This document shows, one piece after another, positions 9,602 through 18,176 of a DNA stretch of 64,000 nucleotides; within the stretch, counting starts at the first letter, position 1, and each line of letters opens with the position of its first letter. The notes beneath the pieces were generated by a model. It was not told the origin of the DNA. It made no database searches and was given only the letters and a program-made list of their open reading frames with translations. The position numbers and the translations under genes were made by a program. The stretch is from Paenibacillaceae bacterium (GTDB taxonomy: Bacteria > Bacillota > Bacilli > Paenibacillales > Paenibacillaceae), in assembly GCA_900766135.1 (NCBI GenBank), contig CAAFUF010000055.1, positions 110,655-174,654 of the forward strand, read 5' to 3'.

Positions 9602-10444
9602 TTATTTTGTCTCTCGAAAAGCGCTGGGCGATTGGCCGGTTACTTTTTTGAACAGCATGGAGAAATATTTGTCGTTCCCGTAACCGACCCGGGCGGCGAC
9701 TTCATGAATCGGCGCATGGGTTTCGCGGAGCAAGCGCTTGGCCTCTTCGATCCGGCGGTTGATCAGATAGTTGACGGGCGAATCGCCTAGTTCTTTTTTG
9801 AACAGATGGGATAAATAGTGTTGACTGACGTAAAGGGTATCGGCGATTTCCTTGAGCGTGATGCTGCGCGTGTAATTCTTATCGATGAACTGCTTGGTGC
9901 GGACGGCAATTTCGTTCTTATCCTTCAGCGGATCGAACGGATGCTTCACATCGACGATCCGGTACATGAGCGTGATCAGCGACATGAGCAGATTGTTGCT
10001 GAGCGTCTCGTAGCCGAGTACCTGGGAGTCGCATTCCTGCAGCATTTCCGACAGGTAGCTCTCCACTTTGTAGGCGTATTTCTCGCACGGGATGACCGGG
10101 TCGACGGAGGCGGGCAGCAGTTGCCCGGGCGGTACGCCATCGACATGCACATTGCCTACGCCGCAGTAAATTAATTTGAACGGTTCCGGGCTAACCGAGC
10201 GTTCCTCGTGCGGAACGCCTGCGTTATAGACGGCAACGTCGCCGGGATGCACTTCGTAGGTCGTGCCGCCGATCCGGAATTCCCCGCGGCCTTCGACGAT
10301 ATAGATGATCTCGCAATAGTCGTGGATTTGCGGCGGCGCGTAGAAACGGCGTTCGTCTACGACTTGGCCGGCGTACAGCAGCTCGGGCGTTTTTTTGAAA
10401 CGGAAACGGTCGCTTTTGCGATGAGGAATTTCGATTTTCGGCAC
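9602..10444 (-). CDS. AraC-family regulator with cupin-like sugar-binding domain, divergent from fucI
   Basis: 280 residues. The start is taken as GTG at 10444 because GGGAGGAG lies six bases before it; an ATG at 10477 would overrun this ribosome binding site. An N-terminal cupin (about residues 15-120) contains IHDYCEIIYIVEGRGEFRIG and VHPGDVAVYNAGVPHEE. The C-terminal AraC helix-turn-helix pair runs from about residue 180 and ends VGYGNDKYFSMLFKKVTG. It is transcribed away from the fucose operon, which makes it the likely L-fucose (or fuculose)-responsive activator. An inverted repeat and a -10 lacking a good -35 in the shared intergenic region fit that. Confidence 0.88.
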   Translation of the reverse strand: MPKIEIPHRKSDRFRFKKTPELLYAGQVVDERRFYAPPQIHDYCEIIYIVEGRGEFRIGGTTYEVHPGDVAVYNAGVPHEERSVSPEPFKLIYCGVGNVHVDGVPPGQLLPASVDPVIPCEKYAYKVESYLSEMLQECDSQVLGYETLSNNLLMSLITLMYRIVDVKHPFDPLKDKNEIAVRTKQFIDKNYTRSITLKEIADTLYVSQHYLSHLFKKELGDSPVNYLINRRIEEAKRLLRETHAPIHEVAARVGYGNDKYFSMLFKKVTGQSPSAFRETK

Positions 10445-10541
10445 GATGGGCTCCTCCCGAACGTTGGATAATCCCATTATAGCGGAAGCGAAGACGGATG
10501 GGAGGCAATTGCAGGAAAATTACGCGTGTGTGAGGGCGGTT

Positions 10542-10626
10542 CACTATTTTGCGATGTTGCGGCGGCAAGAGGGCAATATAGTAGGTTCCCGAACGTACCG
10601 GGCCAACTTTAGAATGGGAGTATAAT
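10542..10626 (+). promoter_or_regulatory. Putative AraC operator half-sites and fucI promoter
   Basis: CACTATTTTGC (10542-10552) and, inverted, GCAATATAGTA (10573-10583, reverse complement TACTATATTGC) agree at 9 of 11 positions. A perfect TATAAT is at 10621-10626, about 27 bases before the fucI start, but the expected -35 is GC-rich and unlike TTGACA. This is a typical layout for an activator-dependent promoter. Binding by the divergent regulator is inferred. Confidence 0.4.
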
Positions 10627-10652
10627 TCATTGTCCAAGGAGGTAGATTGGGT

Positions 10653-12443
10653 ATGGTTGAAAACGGTTACAGATGGCGGGACGGATTCCCGAAAATCGGC
10701 ATTCGTCCAACGATCGACGGCAGAAGAAGAGGCGTACGCGAGTCCCTGGAGGAGCAAACGATGAACCTGGCCAAGGCGGTGGCCCGGTTGCTGGAGGCAG
10801 AGCTCCGCTACCCGAACGGGCAGCCCGTGGAATGCGTGATCGCCGATACGTGCATCGGCGGCGTAGCGGAAGCGGCGGCGGCGGCGAAGAAATTCAAGGC
10901 GGCCGAGGTAGGCGTATCGATCACCGTGACGCCGTGCTGGTGTTACGGAACGGAAACGATGGATACCGATCCGCAGATTCCGAAGGCGGTATGGGGCTTT
11001 AACGGCACCGGTCGTCCGGGTGCGGTGTATCTGGCGGCCGTGCTGTCCGCACATGCGCAAAAAGGCCTGCCCGCGTTCGGAATTTACGGCGAAGACGTGC
11101 AGGACGAAGGTGACGACCGGATCCCGGCCGACGTGCAGGAGAAGCTGCTGCGGTTTACCCGCGGCGGTCTGTCGGCGGCACTGATGCGCGACCGGGCGTA
11201 TCTGTCGATGGGTTCGGTGTCGATGGGGATCGCCGGCTCAATGGTGAACGATGCATTTTTCCAGGAGTATCTGGGAATGCGCAACGAGTATATCGACATG
11301 ACCGAGTTCACGCGGCGGATGGAGGAAGGGATCTACGATCCCGAGGAATACGAAGCGGCGTTGGCCTGGGTGAAAGAGAACTGCCAGGAAGGCCCGGACA
11401 ATAACCCGGCCCATCTGCAGACGACGCGGGAGCGCAAGGACCAGGAATGGGAGACGGTCGTCAAAATGACGCTGATCACGCGCGACCTGATGATCGGCAA
11501 CCCGCGTCTCGCCGAATTGGGCTACGAGGAAGAAGCGCAAGGCCATCACGCGATCGCCTCCGGTTTCCAGGGGCAACGGCAGTGGACGGACCACTTCCCG
11601 AACGGCGACTTCATGGAGACGATGCTCAATTCGTCGTTCGACTGGAACGGCACGCGCGCGCCTTACCTTGTGGCGACGGAGAACGACAGCCTGAACGGAG
11701 TCGGCATGCTGTTCGGATACTTGCTGACGAATACGGCGCAGATTTTTGCCGATGTGCGTACGTACTGGAGCCCGGCATCCGTAGAGCGGGTGACCGGCCA
11801 TAAGCTGGAAGGACGCGCGGCGGGCGGCATTCTGCACCTGATCAACTCCGGTTCGGCGGCGCTCGACGGGACCGGCGAGCAAACGAAAGACGGCGTCCCC
11901 GTCATCAAGCCGTTCTGGGAGATCAGCGAGGAGGAAGTCGAACGGATGCTGCAAGCGACGCAATTCCGGCCGGCTTCGCTGGAGTATTTCCGCGGCGGCG
12001 GATTTTCCACCGACTATTTGACCCGCGGCGGCATGCCGATGACGATGACCCGGTTGAACCTGGTCAAAGGGCTTGGCCCGGTGCTGCAAATCGCCGAGGG
12101 GTACTCGGTGGATCTGCCGGAGCAGGTGCATGACACGCTTGACAAACGGACCGACCCGACGTGGCCGTCGACCTGGTTTGCACCGAATCTGACCGGCAGC
12201 GGTGCGTTCGCCAGCGTCTATGGCGTGATGGACCACTGGGGCGCAAACCACGGCGTGATCAGCTACGGCCATATCGGCGCCGACCTGATCACGTTGGCGT
12301 CGATCCTGCGCATTCCAGTCAGCATGCACAACGTGCCGAAGGAGAAGGTGTTCCGCCCGCGGGCTTGGGGCCTCTTTGGTACCGAGGATGCGGAGAGCGC
12401 CGACTTCCGGGCCTGCTCCGCATTCGGACCGCTGTATAAGTAA
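10653..12443 (+). CDS. fucI: L-fucose isomerase
   Basis: 596 residues, close to the 591 of E. coli FucI. It interconverts L-fucose and L-fuculose in the cytoplasm using a divalent metal. The N-terminal signature FPKIGIRPTIDGRRRGVRES is diagnostic. Residues matching the metal ligands of the E. coli enzyme are Glu343 (ATEND), Asp367 (FADVRTYW) and His533 (ANHGVISY). AAGGAGG lies 10 bases before ATG 10653; a TTG at 10647 is the alternative start. It is the first gene of an operon with fucA, a sugar kinase and fucU. Confidence 0.96.
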   Translation: MVENGYRWRDGFPKIGIRPTIDGRRRGVRESLEEQTMNLAKAVARLLEAELRYPNGQPVECVIADTCIGGVAEAAAAAKKFKAAEVGVSITVTPCWCYGTETMDTDPQIPKAVWGFNGTGRPGAVYLAAVLSAHAQKGLPAFGIYGEDVQDEGDDRIPADVQEKLLRFTRGGLSAALMRDRAYLSMGSVSMGIAGSMVNDAFFQEYLGMRNEYIDMTEFTRRMEEGIYDPEEYEAALAWVKENCQEGPDNNPAHLQTTRERKDQEWETVVKMTLITRDLMIGNPRLAELGYEEEAQGHHAIASGFQGQRQWTDHFPNGDFMETMLNSSFDWNGTRAPYLVATENDSLNGVGMLFGYLLTNTAQIFADVRTYWSPASVERVTGHKLEGRAAGGILHLINSGSAALDGTGEQTKDGVPVIKPFWEISEEEVERMLQATQFRPASLEYFRGGGFSTDYLTRGGMPMTMTRLNLVKGLGPVLQIAEGYSVDLPEQVHDTLDKRTDPTWPSTWFAPNLTGSGAFASVYGVMDHWGANHGVISYGHIGADLITLASILRIPVSMHNVPKEKVFRPRAWGLFGTEDAESADFRACSAFGPLYK

Positions 12444-12476
12444 AGGGCTACTCAAGCGAAGAAGGAGCGAAATGAG

Positions 12477-13136
12477 ATGCAAAACATAGAAACGCGCCAA
12501 GAACTTTGCAAATACGCCCGCAAGATCGTGGATGGCGGGTTGGTCGTGGGGCCGGGCGGCAATATCAGCGCCCGAGCCGGAGATAAGATGTATCTGTCGC
12601 CCAGCGGCTTTGCTCTTGAGGAGATCGAGCCGGAGCAGTGGATCGAGGTGGATATTCCGACGGGAGAGGTGACCGATATCGGCCTGCGTCCGTCGTCCGA
12701 GGTGCTCATGCATCTGTACGGTTACCGCCAAAAGCCCGACATGGGAGCCATGGTGCATACGCACCCGTCCCATTGCATCGCTTTTACGCTGATTGAGCGC
12801 GACCTGCCGATCATGTTCCCGGACCAGGCTGCATTAGTCGGACGGACGGCGTTTATTCCGTATTTGATCCCGACGACGGATCTGCTGGCGAACGCGGTGG
12901 CCGAGAAGGTGAACGAGGCGAGCTCGATTTTGCTTGGGAACCATGGGCTGGTGACGACGGGCCGTAATCTGCGGGAGGCCTACTACCGGACCCAGGTCGT
13001 GGAGGAAAGCGCGAAAATTTATTTAAGCGCGAAGGCGGCGGGAACGCCTGTCCCGTTAACGGACCAGGAGGTTGCGGACATCGCCGCGCTCGAAAGCGAA
13101 GATTACCGGATCACGCTGCTGCAAAAAATGAAGTGA
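12477..13136 (+). CDS. fucA: L-fuculose-1-phosphate aldolase (class II aldolase family)
   Basis: 219 residues, the length of E. coli FucA (215). It cleaves L-fuculose 1-phosphate to DHAP and L-lactaldehyde. The fold signatures are GPGGNISAR near residue 22, the catalytic Glu75 in RPSSEV, zinc ligands His94 and His96 in VHTHPSH, and LGNHGLV near residue 150 with a further His. It is 33 bases after fucI, with AAGGAGCG as ribosome binding site. Its place between fucI and a sugar kinase supports fuculose-1-phosphate rather than another class II substrate. Confidence 0.93.
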   Translation: MQNIETRQELCKYARKIVDGGLVVGPGGNISARAGDKMYLSPSGFALEEIEPEQWIEVDIPTGEVTDIGLRPSSEVLMHLYGYRQKPDMGAMVHTHPSHCIAFTLIERDLPIMFPDQAALVGRTAFIPYLIPTTDLLANAVAEKVNEASSILLGNHGLVTTGRNLREAYYRTQVVEESAKIYLSAKAAGTPVPLTDQEVADIAALESEDYRITLLQKMK

Positions 13137-13153
13137 TTGGACGGTGAAGGCTC

Positions 13154-14710
13154 ATGTCATCGGAACAACAACGTTTCCCCTGCGTCCTTGCGTTTGATTT
13201 AGGCGCCAGCAGCGGCCGGGCGTTCGTCGGCGAAATCATCTCCAAGACCCCTGGTGACGCCTTCGATACCGGCACTGGCGCTTCCAGCGTTCGGAAGCTG
13301 AATATTACCGAGGTTCACCGTTTCCCGAACGTTCCTGTCCAGATCGGCGGGCATCTGCATTGGGATACGCCGATGCTGCTGCGGGAGATCAAAACCGGCA
13401 TCAGTAAAGCATTCCAGGCCGGGTACCGGCCGGAGAGCTGCGCCATCGACACCTGGGGCGTCGATTTTGGCCTGTTGGATCGAAACGGCGAACTGCTCGG
13501 CGTCCCATACCACTACAGGGACCGCCAAACGGAAGGATTGGTCGAGGAGATCTCGGCCCAGATCGGCGCGGAGCGCTTGTTCCGCGAAAGCGGACTGCAA
13601 TTTATGCCCTTTAACACGTTGTATCAGCTGTATGCCATGAAAAAAGCCGGTTCGCCTAAGCTCGATCTGGCCGAAACGCTGCTGTTAACGCCGGATTTGC
13701 TGAGCTATTTTCTGACCGGCAGGCGCGTCTGCGAATTTACGATGGCGACAACGACGGGGTTGTACGACCCGGGACGGGGCGCGTGGAACGCCGCGCTGAT
13801 GGAGCAGCTCGGCATTCCGAGCGCGATATTTCCCGATCCGGTACCCCCGGGTACCGTAATCGGCGAACTGACGGCGGAGGTCTGTACCGAGCTTGGCGTT
13901 CCGCCGATCCAAATGATCGCTGTCGCCTCGCACGACACGGAATCCGCCGCCGCGGCCGTGCCGGTGGATTCGCCGTCGTTCGCCTACCTCGTTAGCGGCA
14001 CCTGGTCGTTGCTGGGAACGCAAATGGCGATGCCGCTGTTGACGCCGTCGGCGCTGGAACGCCAGTTCTCCAATGAGGGCGGCGTGGATGGTACCTACCA
14101 TTTGCTCAAGAACATCATGGGCCTGTGGATCCTCCAGGAGTGTAAGCGCAAATGGGAGCAGGACGGCGAAGCTTATTCCTTCGCCGAGCTGGTGCAATTG
14201 GCGGAACAGGCTGAGCCGCTGCTCACCCTGATCGACCCGGATGATCTGCGGTTCATGAATCCGGCCGACATGCCGGAGGAAATCCGGGGTTACTGCCGGG
14301 AAACGGGCCAGCCGGTACCGGATTCCCCCGGCGCTTTCGCCCGGTGCATTCTCGAAAGCCTGGCGCTCCGCTACCGCCAGGTGCTGGAGCAGGCCGAGGA
14401 GCTGACCGGCTCGCGGTTTGCCGGGCTGCACATGGTCGGCGGCGGCATTCAGAATGAACTGCTCTGCCGCTTTACGGCGGAGGCGATCGGCCGCCCGGTT
14501 TGGGCGGGGCCAGTGGAAGCCAGCGCAATCGGCAACCTGCTGGTACAGCTGCGGACCGGCGGCTGGCTCAAGGACCTGCAGGAAGGCCTCGCGCTGGTGA
14601 AGGCATCGTTCCCGCTCCGGGTTTACGAGCCGGGGCGGGAGGAGCACCAGGCCGCGTGGACCGCCGCTTATGAGCGATTCGAACGACTCGGGAGGTCGAT
14701 GAAATGTTAA
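13154..14710 (+). CDS. FGGY-family sugar kinase of the rhamnulokinase type, probable L-fuculokinase
   Basis: 518 residues of the FGGY kinase family. The N-terminal ATP-binding loop is LAFDLGASSGRAF, and the sugar-binding motif IDTWGVDFGLLD and the later TWSLLG resemble RhaB more than classical FucK. A C-terminal GGG(I/A)QNELLC nucleotide-binding segment is present. It sits between fucA and fucU, so it most likely phosphorylates L-fuculose; a second RhaB-type kinase is in the rhamnose locus at 25189. About 25 extra residues (roughly 24-46) interrupt the N-terminus compared with that paralogue. The gene overlaps fucU by seven bases. Confidence 0.9.
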   Translation: MSSEQQRFPCVLAFDLGASSGRAFVGEIISKTPGDAFDTGTGASSVRKLNITEVHRFPNVPVQIGGHLHWDTPMLLREIKTGISKAFQAGYRPESCAIDTWGVDFGLLDRNGELLGVPYHYRDRQTEGLVEEISAQIGAERLFRESGLQFMPFNTLYQLYAMKKAGSPKLDLAETLLLTPDLLSYFLTGRRVCEFTMATTTGLYDPGRGAWNAALMEQLGIPSAIFPDPVPPGTVIGELTAEVCTELGVPPIQMIAVASHDTESAAAAVPVDSPSFAYLVSGTWSLLGTQMAMPLLTPSALERQFSNEGGVDGTYHLLKNIMGLWILQECKRKWEQDGEAYSFAELVQLAEQAEPLLTLIDPDDLRFMNPADMPEEIRGYCRETGQPVPDSPGAFARCILESLALRYRQVLEQAEELTGSRFAGLHMVGGGIQNELLCRFTAEAIGRPVWAGPVEASAIGNLLVQLRTGGWLKDLQEGLALVKASFPLRVYEPGREEHQAAWTAAYERFERLGRSMKC

Positions 14711-15135
14711 AAGGCATATCCAGCCTCCTTTCGCCGGAGCTGCTGAAGACTTTGATGGAAATGGGGCATTCGGACGAGATCGTGCTCGCCGACGGTAATT
14801 TTCCGGCAGCCAGTCATGCTCAGCGGTTAATCCGCGGCGACGGTCACGGCATCCCCGCATTGCTGGATGCCATCCTGCCGCTATTTCCGCTCGACGTCTA
14901 CGTGGACCGGCCGGTCGCGTTAATGGCGGTCATGCCTGGCGATCCGGTCGAGACGCCGATCTGGGACGAGTACCGCAGAATCGTCAGCCGTTACCATACA
15001 GTGGATCAACCGTTTGAGGAGGTCGAGCGGTTCGCCTTTTACGAACGGGCCAAACGGGCGTATGCGATCGTCTCCACCGGGGAAAAAGCGCTGTACGCCA
15101 ACGTGATCCTAAAAAAAGGCGTGGTTACTCACTAA
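14704..15135 (+). CDS. fucU: L-fucose mutarotase (RbsD/FucU family)
   Basis: 143 residues, family length. It interconverts alpha and beta anomers of L-fucose to feed the isomerase. Visible signatures are LKGISSLLSPELLKTLMEMG, then GHSDEIVLADGNFPA with the catalytic-loop His and Asp, and YERAKRAYAIVSTGE near the C-terminus. It begins inside the kinase gene (GGGAGGTCGATGAA before the start), so it is translationally coupled to it. Confidence 0.95.
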   Translation: MLKGISSLLSPELLKTLMEMGHSDEIVLADGNFPAASHAQRLIRGDGHGIPALLDAILPLFPLDVYVDRPVALMAVMPGDPVETPIWDEYRRIVSRYHTVDQPFEEVERFAFYERAKRAYAIVSTGEKALYANVILKKGVVTH

Positions 15136-15290
15136 GCAAGGTGATACTATCAATAAAATTTCGCAGATTAGCGGGGGGCTGCCGGAGGGCATGCCCCCTT
15201 TTATCGCTGGAAAAAAGCGTTTACAATAAAAGAGACCGCGGCCTCGGGCAGGATGACCAGGTAGGCTTCGGAGAAGGGGAGTGGACGGCA

Positions 15291-16136
15291 ATGAGTTATA
15301 CGGCATTGGTTACCGGCGCCGATCACGGCATCGGACTCGAGCTGGTACGCAAGCTGTTGGAGGAAGGACACCGGGTATTTGCCGGTAGGTTCAACTCGGC
15401 GGATCACGGGCTGCCGGAGCTGGTTTTGGCGTACGGCGAACAGTTGATCCTCGTGGATCTGGACGTGGGCAGCGATGCCAGCGTGCAGGCGGCGGCCGCC
15501 AAGGTTCGGGAGCATACGGATTCGCTGGACCTGTTGATTAATAATGCGGCGGTTCTAGGCGATATCGAAACGACGGTGCTCGGCGCATTAAACTTCGAAG
15601 AAATGCTGCAGGTTTTCAACGTTAACGCTTTAGGCAGCCTTCGGGTGACGAATGCACTGATCGGCTTGATTCTGAACAGTAAAGCGCGTACGATCGCCAA
15701 CATCTCCTCGGAAGCGGGAAGCATCGGTCAGTGCTACAGGGACAGTTGGTTCGCTTATACGATGTCGAAGGCGGCGGTGAATATGCACTCGAATGTCGTA
15801 CATAACGGCGTGAAGGCGCAGTACGAAGCAAAGAACCGTCACATGCTTGGCCTCGTCTCGGAGCAGCATAAATATAATTTGCTTTGCCGTTTGCCGCAGC
15901 TCGAGGCGTTTTCGGCGCTGTGCAAGGAGCTAGGCGAAAGCGAAGCAAACGTGGCATTAGCCTGGACCCTGGTGCATCCGGCCATGACCGCGCCGATCAT
16001 TGGGCCGCGTACGCTGGAGCAGTTCCAGGACACGCTGCGGGTGGTCGACATCAAGCTGGAAGAGGCCGTGTTAAAGAGACTGGATGAGATTTTTCCGGGC
16101 CCGGGCGGCTCGGCACCTCAAGCTTACGCTTGGTAA
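15291..16136 (+). CDS. Chimeric protein: SDR N-terminus joined to an aldo/keto reductase C-terminus
   Basis: 281 residues in one uninterrupted frame. Residues 1-173 are a short-chain dehydrogenase: TGADHGIG cofactor loop, NNAA near residue 84, ISSEAGS, and Tyr156-x3-Lys160 in AYTMSK. From about residue 174 the protein reads as an aldo/keto reductase: EAKNRHMLGLVSEQHKYNLL (179-198), then, after an apparent loss of the roughly 100-residue barrel section, AFSALCKELGESEANVALAW and PIIGPRTLEQF, ending PGPGGSAPQAYAW. The SDR lacks its C-terminal substrate domain, and the AKR lacks its N-terminal half and catalytic Tyr. ATG 15291 follows GAGAAGGGGAGTGGACGGCA. Possibly a relic of a fused SDR and AKR gene pair; activity is uncertain. 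It is probably cotranscribed with the fuc genes. Confidence 0.8.
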   Translation: MSYTALVTGADHGIGLELVRKLLEEGHRVFAGRFNSADHGLPELVLAYGEQLILVDLDVGSDASVQAAAAKVREHTDSLDLLINNAAVLGDIETTVLGALNFEEMLQVFNVNALGSLRVTNALIGLILNSKARTIANISSEAGSIGQCYRDSWFAYTMSKAAVNMHSNVVHNGVKAQYEAKNRHMLGLVSEQHKYNLLCRLPQLEAFSALCKELGESEANVALAWTLVHPAMTAPIIGPRTLEQFQDTLRVVDIKLEEAVLKRLDEIFPGPGGSAPQAYAW

Positions 16137-16154
16137 AAGGAGTGACCAACGGAC

Positions 16155-16793
16155 ATGAGCAACTCGCGGAAAAAAGCATGGGTGATCGGCAATAACGCCG
16201 ATGCGCCTTACCATCCGTTAAACGCGGTGGAAGAAGAGCTGGGACGGATCTTGCAGGAGGGGTTTCAGCTTACGACCAGCCTGGATTACGACATGCTGGC
16301 CGTTGGAAAATTGGAGGAATACGACCTTTGCATCTCTTATACGGACCGCTGGGAGGACTCGGTTAGCACGGAGCAGGCGGCGGGGCTGCTCGCTTACGTG
16401 GCGAATGGCGGCGGACTGCTTGTCGTGCATAACGGGATCTCCCTTCAGGTCCGACCGGAGCTGGCCCAACTGATCGGCGCCAAGTTTACGGAGCATCCGC
16501 CTTATACGGAGCTTGAGTTTCAGGTCGTGGCCGGCGCCGGGCATCCGGTTGTGGACGGGATCGAACCCTTTGTGTTGGCGGAAGAACCTTACCGCTTCGA
16601 ATTCGATCCGTTTTGTGCCAAAGAGGTGCTGCTCACGTACCGCCATGAGGGCCAGGTTTGGCCGGCGGCCTGGGCGCATTCCTATGGACTAGGCAAGGTC
16701 GTATTCTTGATGCCGGGGCATCATCTGCCTTCGTTCCAGCATCCCGAGGTAGCAAAGCTACTGCGGGGCGGGGCGAAGTGGGCGGCTAGATAA
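16155..16793 (+). CDS. ThuA-like (class I glutamine amidotransferase fold) protein
   Basis: 212 residues of the ThuA-like family, a flavodoxin/GATase-like fold found near sugar-use genes. Characteristic parts are the N-terminal AWVIGNNADAPYHP, GGGLLVVHNGIS near residue 93, HPVVDGIEPF and the C-terminal GLGKVVFLMPGHH. No signal peptide. It is the last gene of the fucose operon, 18 bases after the chimera, with AAAAGGAG before the start. ThuA is tied genetically to trehalose use in rhizobia, but no defined reaction can be given here. Confidence 0.85.
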   Translation: MSNSRKKAWVIGNNADAPYHPLNAVEEELGRILQEGFQLTTSLDYDMLAVGKLEEYDLCISYTDRWEDSVSTEQAAGLLAYVANGGGLLVVHNGISLQVRPELAQLIGAKFTEHPPYTELEFQVVAGAGHPVVDGIEPFVLAEEPYRFEFDPFCAKEVLLTYRHEGQVWPAAWAHSYGLGKVVFLMPGHHLPSFQHPEVAKLLRGGAKWAAR

Positions 16794-16800
16794 GTAAGGG

Positions 16801-16828
16801 AGAACTGGTCTTGGACCAGTTCTTTTTG
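16801..16828 (+). terminator. Rho-independent terminator of the fuc operon
   Basis: AGAACTGGTC pairs with GACCAGTTCT around a short loop and is followed by TTTTTG. It closes the operon seven bases after the ThuA-like gene. Confidence 0.85.
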
Positions 16829-17235
16829 TATGGACATTCCCCTCTGTTCTGGTCCCTTTTGATGATTATCCCGTTAGGTCAGGGAATGAAGCAACAGACA
16901 GGCTTAGAGAGGTAAATTGGTTGAGGAAACCAAATGGATAGATTGATTGATTTGAACCAATAGACGATGTTGGATACAGACGAACTTGGATACGGGGACG
17001 ATTTGAAAAAAGTTGGTCTTACAGGGCTTTCAGAGAATGAGTAAGTTTAGGCTCTACATCGTTAAGGTCGTTTAGGAGTAAGTAGTAGGGTGAGTTAAAG
17101 GGTCGATCCCGACTTGGTAGAAATACGCTGTTATAGAGGTTGCTAAGGTTTCCTTGAATCCTCTGTATGCCTCCTCACTTTAAAACTACTTAAATTATGT
17201 TGCACACACCGCCACTGACCTGAACAGCGTTTTAA
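16829..17235. other. Gene-free stretch between the fuc operon and the transposase-like gene
   Basis: No convincing reading frame, RNA gene or terminal inverted repeat of an insertion sequence was found. It holds one copy of the dispersed ATTATCCC motif, and base composition is more AT-rich than the operons on the left. Confidence 0.6.
16865..16883 (+). repeat. Copy of the dispersed ATTATCCC motif
   Basis: ATTATCCCGTTAGGTCAGG. It shares ATTATCCCGTT and TCAG with the copy at 9470, and both are followed about 20-30 bases later by ACAGGC or ACAGACAGGC. The similarity therefore extends beyond the core, as expected of related copies of one element. Confidence 0.5.
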
Positions 17236-18147
17236 TTAGGCTACAGCTGTAAGGCGCGGGTGTTTTTTTCGTGCGATCAGTTCGTGGTAAGAGATTGACG
17301 GAATCTCCATACACATGTGAAGCAACTTTAGTAACATCTGTTGCATATCTCCCGATTGGAATTGATGCAGTCGGCGGCGTACGGTGCACTCGTTCAGATA
17401 CGCTTGCAAATACTTAATCCCTAAGGCTACATACGTACTCTTCAGGGATTCCCACGCCTTTCTTACGATTTTCCGCAAGGGAAGATATAGACGAAAAGCC
17501 AGCGGGAAAGTCTGAAACACCGAGCTATGGGCATCTACATGCCTATTTATGAAAGCGGCAATCTCGTGGCGGTTAGCCTCTACCCCGTCTCCCCTCTTCT
17601 GCGACACTAAATGGATCTTCACCTGCTCCGGTTCTCCCGATTCCGTAATCGTACAGCCGGCCACAATCGCAGTGGCATAGGAGTGAGGAAGCCGTTGGTG
17701 CCGGAACGGATCCACCCCATAGTGATCGCTGTTCACCCTCACGTCTCCGCTCAAGAGCTCCCTAGCATCAAATTCGCCGAGGGTGTATCGAATTTTGTGC
17801 AGCATTAACCAAGCGGTCTTGTAGGTGACACGAATCACCTGACTCAGCCGCATTGCCGAGATGCCGTCGGGGAGAAGGAATAACTCCAGAGCTTGAAACC
17901 ACTTCAACAGGGGCAGATGTGTCCCTTCAAAAATCGTATCAACCAAAGGGGATGTCTGATGTGCGCATCTTCTACACTCAAATAAAGGGATCCGGCGGGA
18001 GTTCAAACGGGTACAACGGTTGTAAGCGCAGAGGGGACAGACGAAGCCGTTCGGCCACTTCATTGCGACTAAAGCCTCTATGCAGTCCTCCTCACTATGG
18101 TAGCAACTGTTGAATTTTGGCATTTCCTGATCCATTTTAACTCCCAT
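17236..18147 (-). CDS. IS1595/ISXO2-like transposase-derived protein, catalytic residues apparently lost
   Basis: 303 residues. The N-terminal zinc ribbon has Cys pairs in FVCPLC and FECRRC, then the IS1595 hallmark DTIFEGTHLPLLKWFQALEL and VTYKTAWLMLHKIR. The following ISXO2-like core should carry a DDN triad (usually VEVDETY, YTDD and HTNGIE..FW). Here those places read VRVNSDHYG, HSSVFQTF and RKIVRKAWESLK, so none of the three appears kept. Frame and ribosome binding site (GGAGG nine bases before ATG 18147) are intact, and no terminal inverted repeats were found. It lies downstream of a promoter with two LexA-like boxes. It may be a decayed transposase or a domesticated DNA-binding protein; I cannot tell which. 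Confidence 0.75.
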   Translation of the reverse strand: MGVKMDQEMPKFNSCYHSEEDCIEALVAMKWPNGFVCPLCAYNRCTRLNSRRIPLFECRRCAHQTSPLVDTIFEGTHLPLLKWFQALELFLLPDGISAMRLSQVIRVTYKTAWLMLHKIRYTLGEFDARELLSGDVRVNSDHYGVDPFRHQRLPHSYATAIVAGCTITESGEPEQVKIHLVSQKRGDGVEANRHEIAAFINRHVDAHSSVFQTFPLAFRLYLPLRKIVRKAWESLKSTYVALGIKYLQAYLNECTVRRRLHQFQSGDMQQMLLKLLHMCMEIPSISYHELIARKKHPRLTAVA

Positions 18148-18176
18148 GACCATTAACCTCCCTGACATAAAAAATG

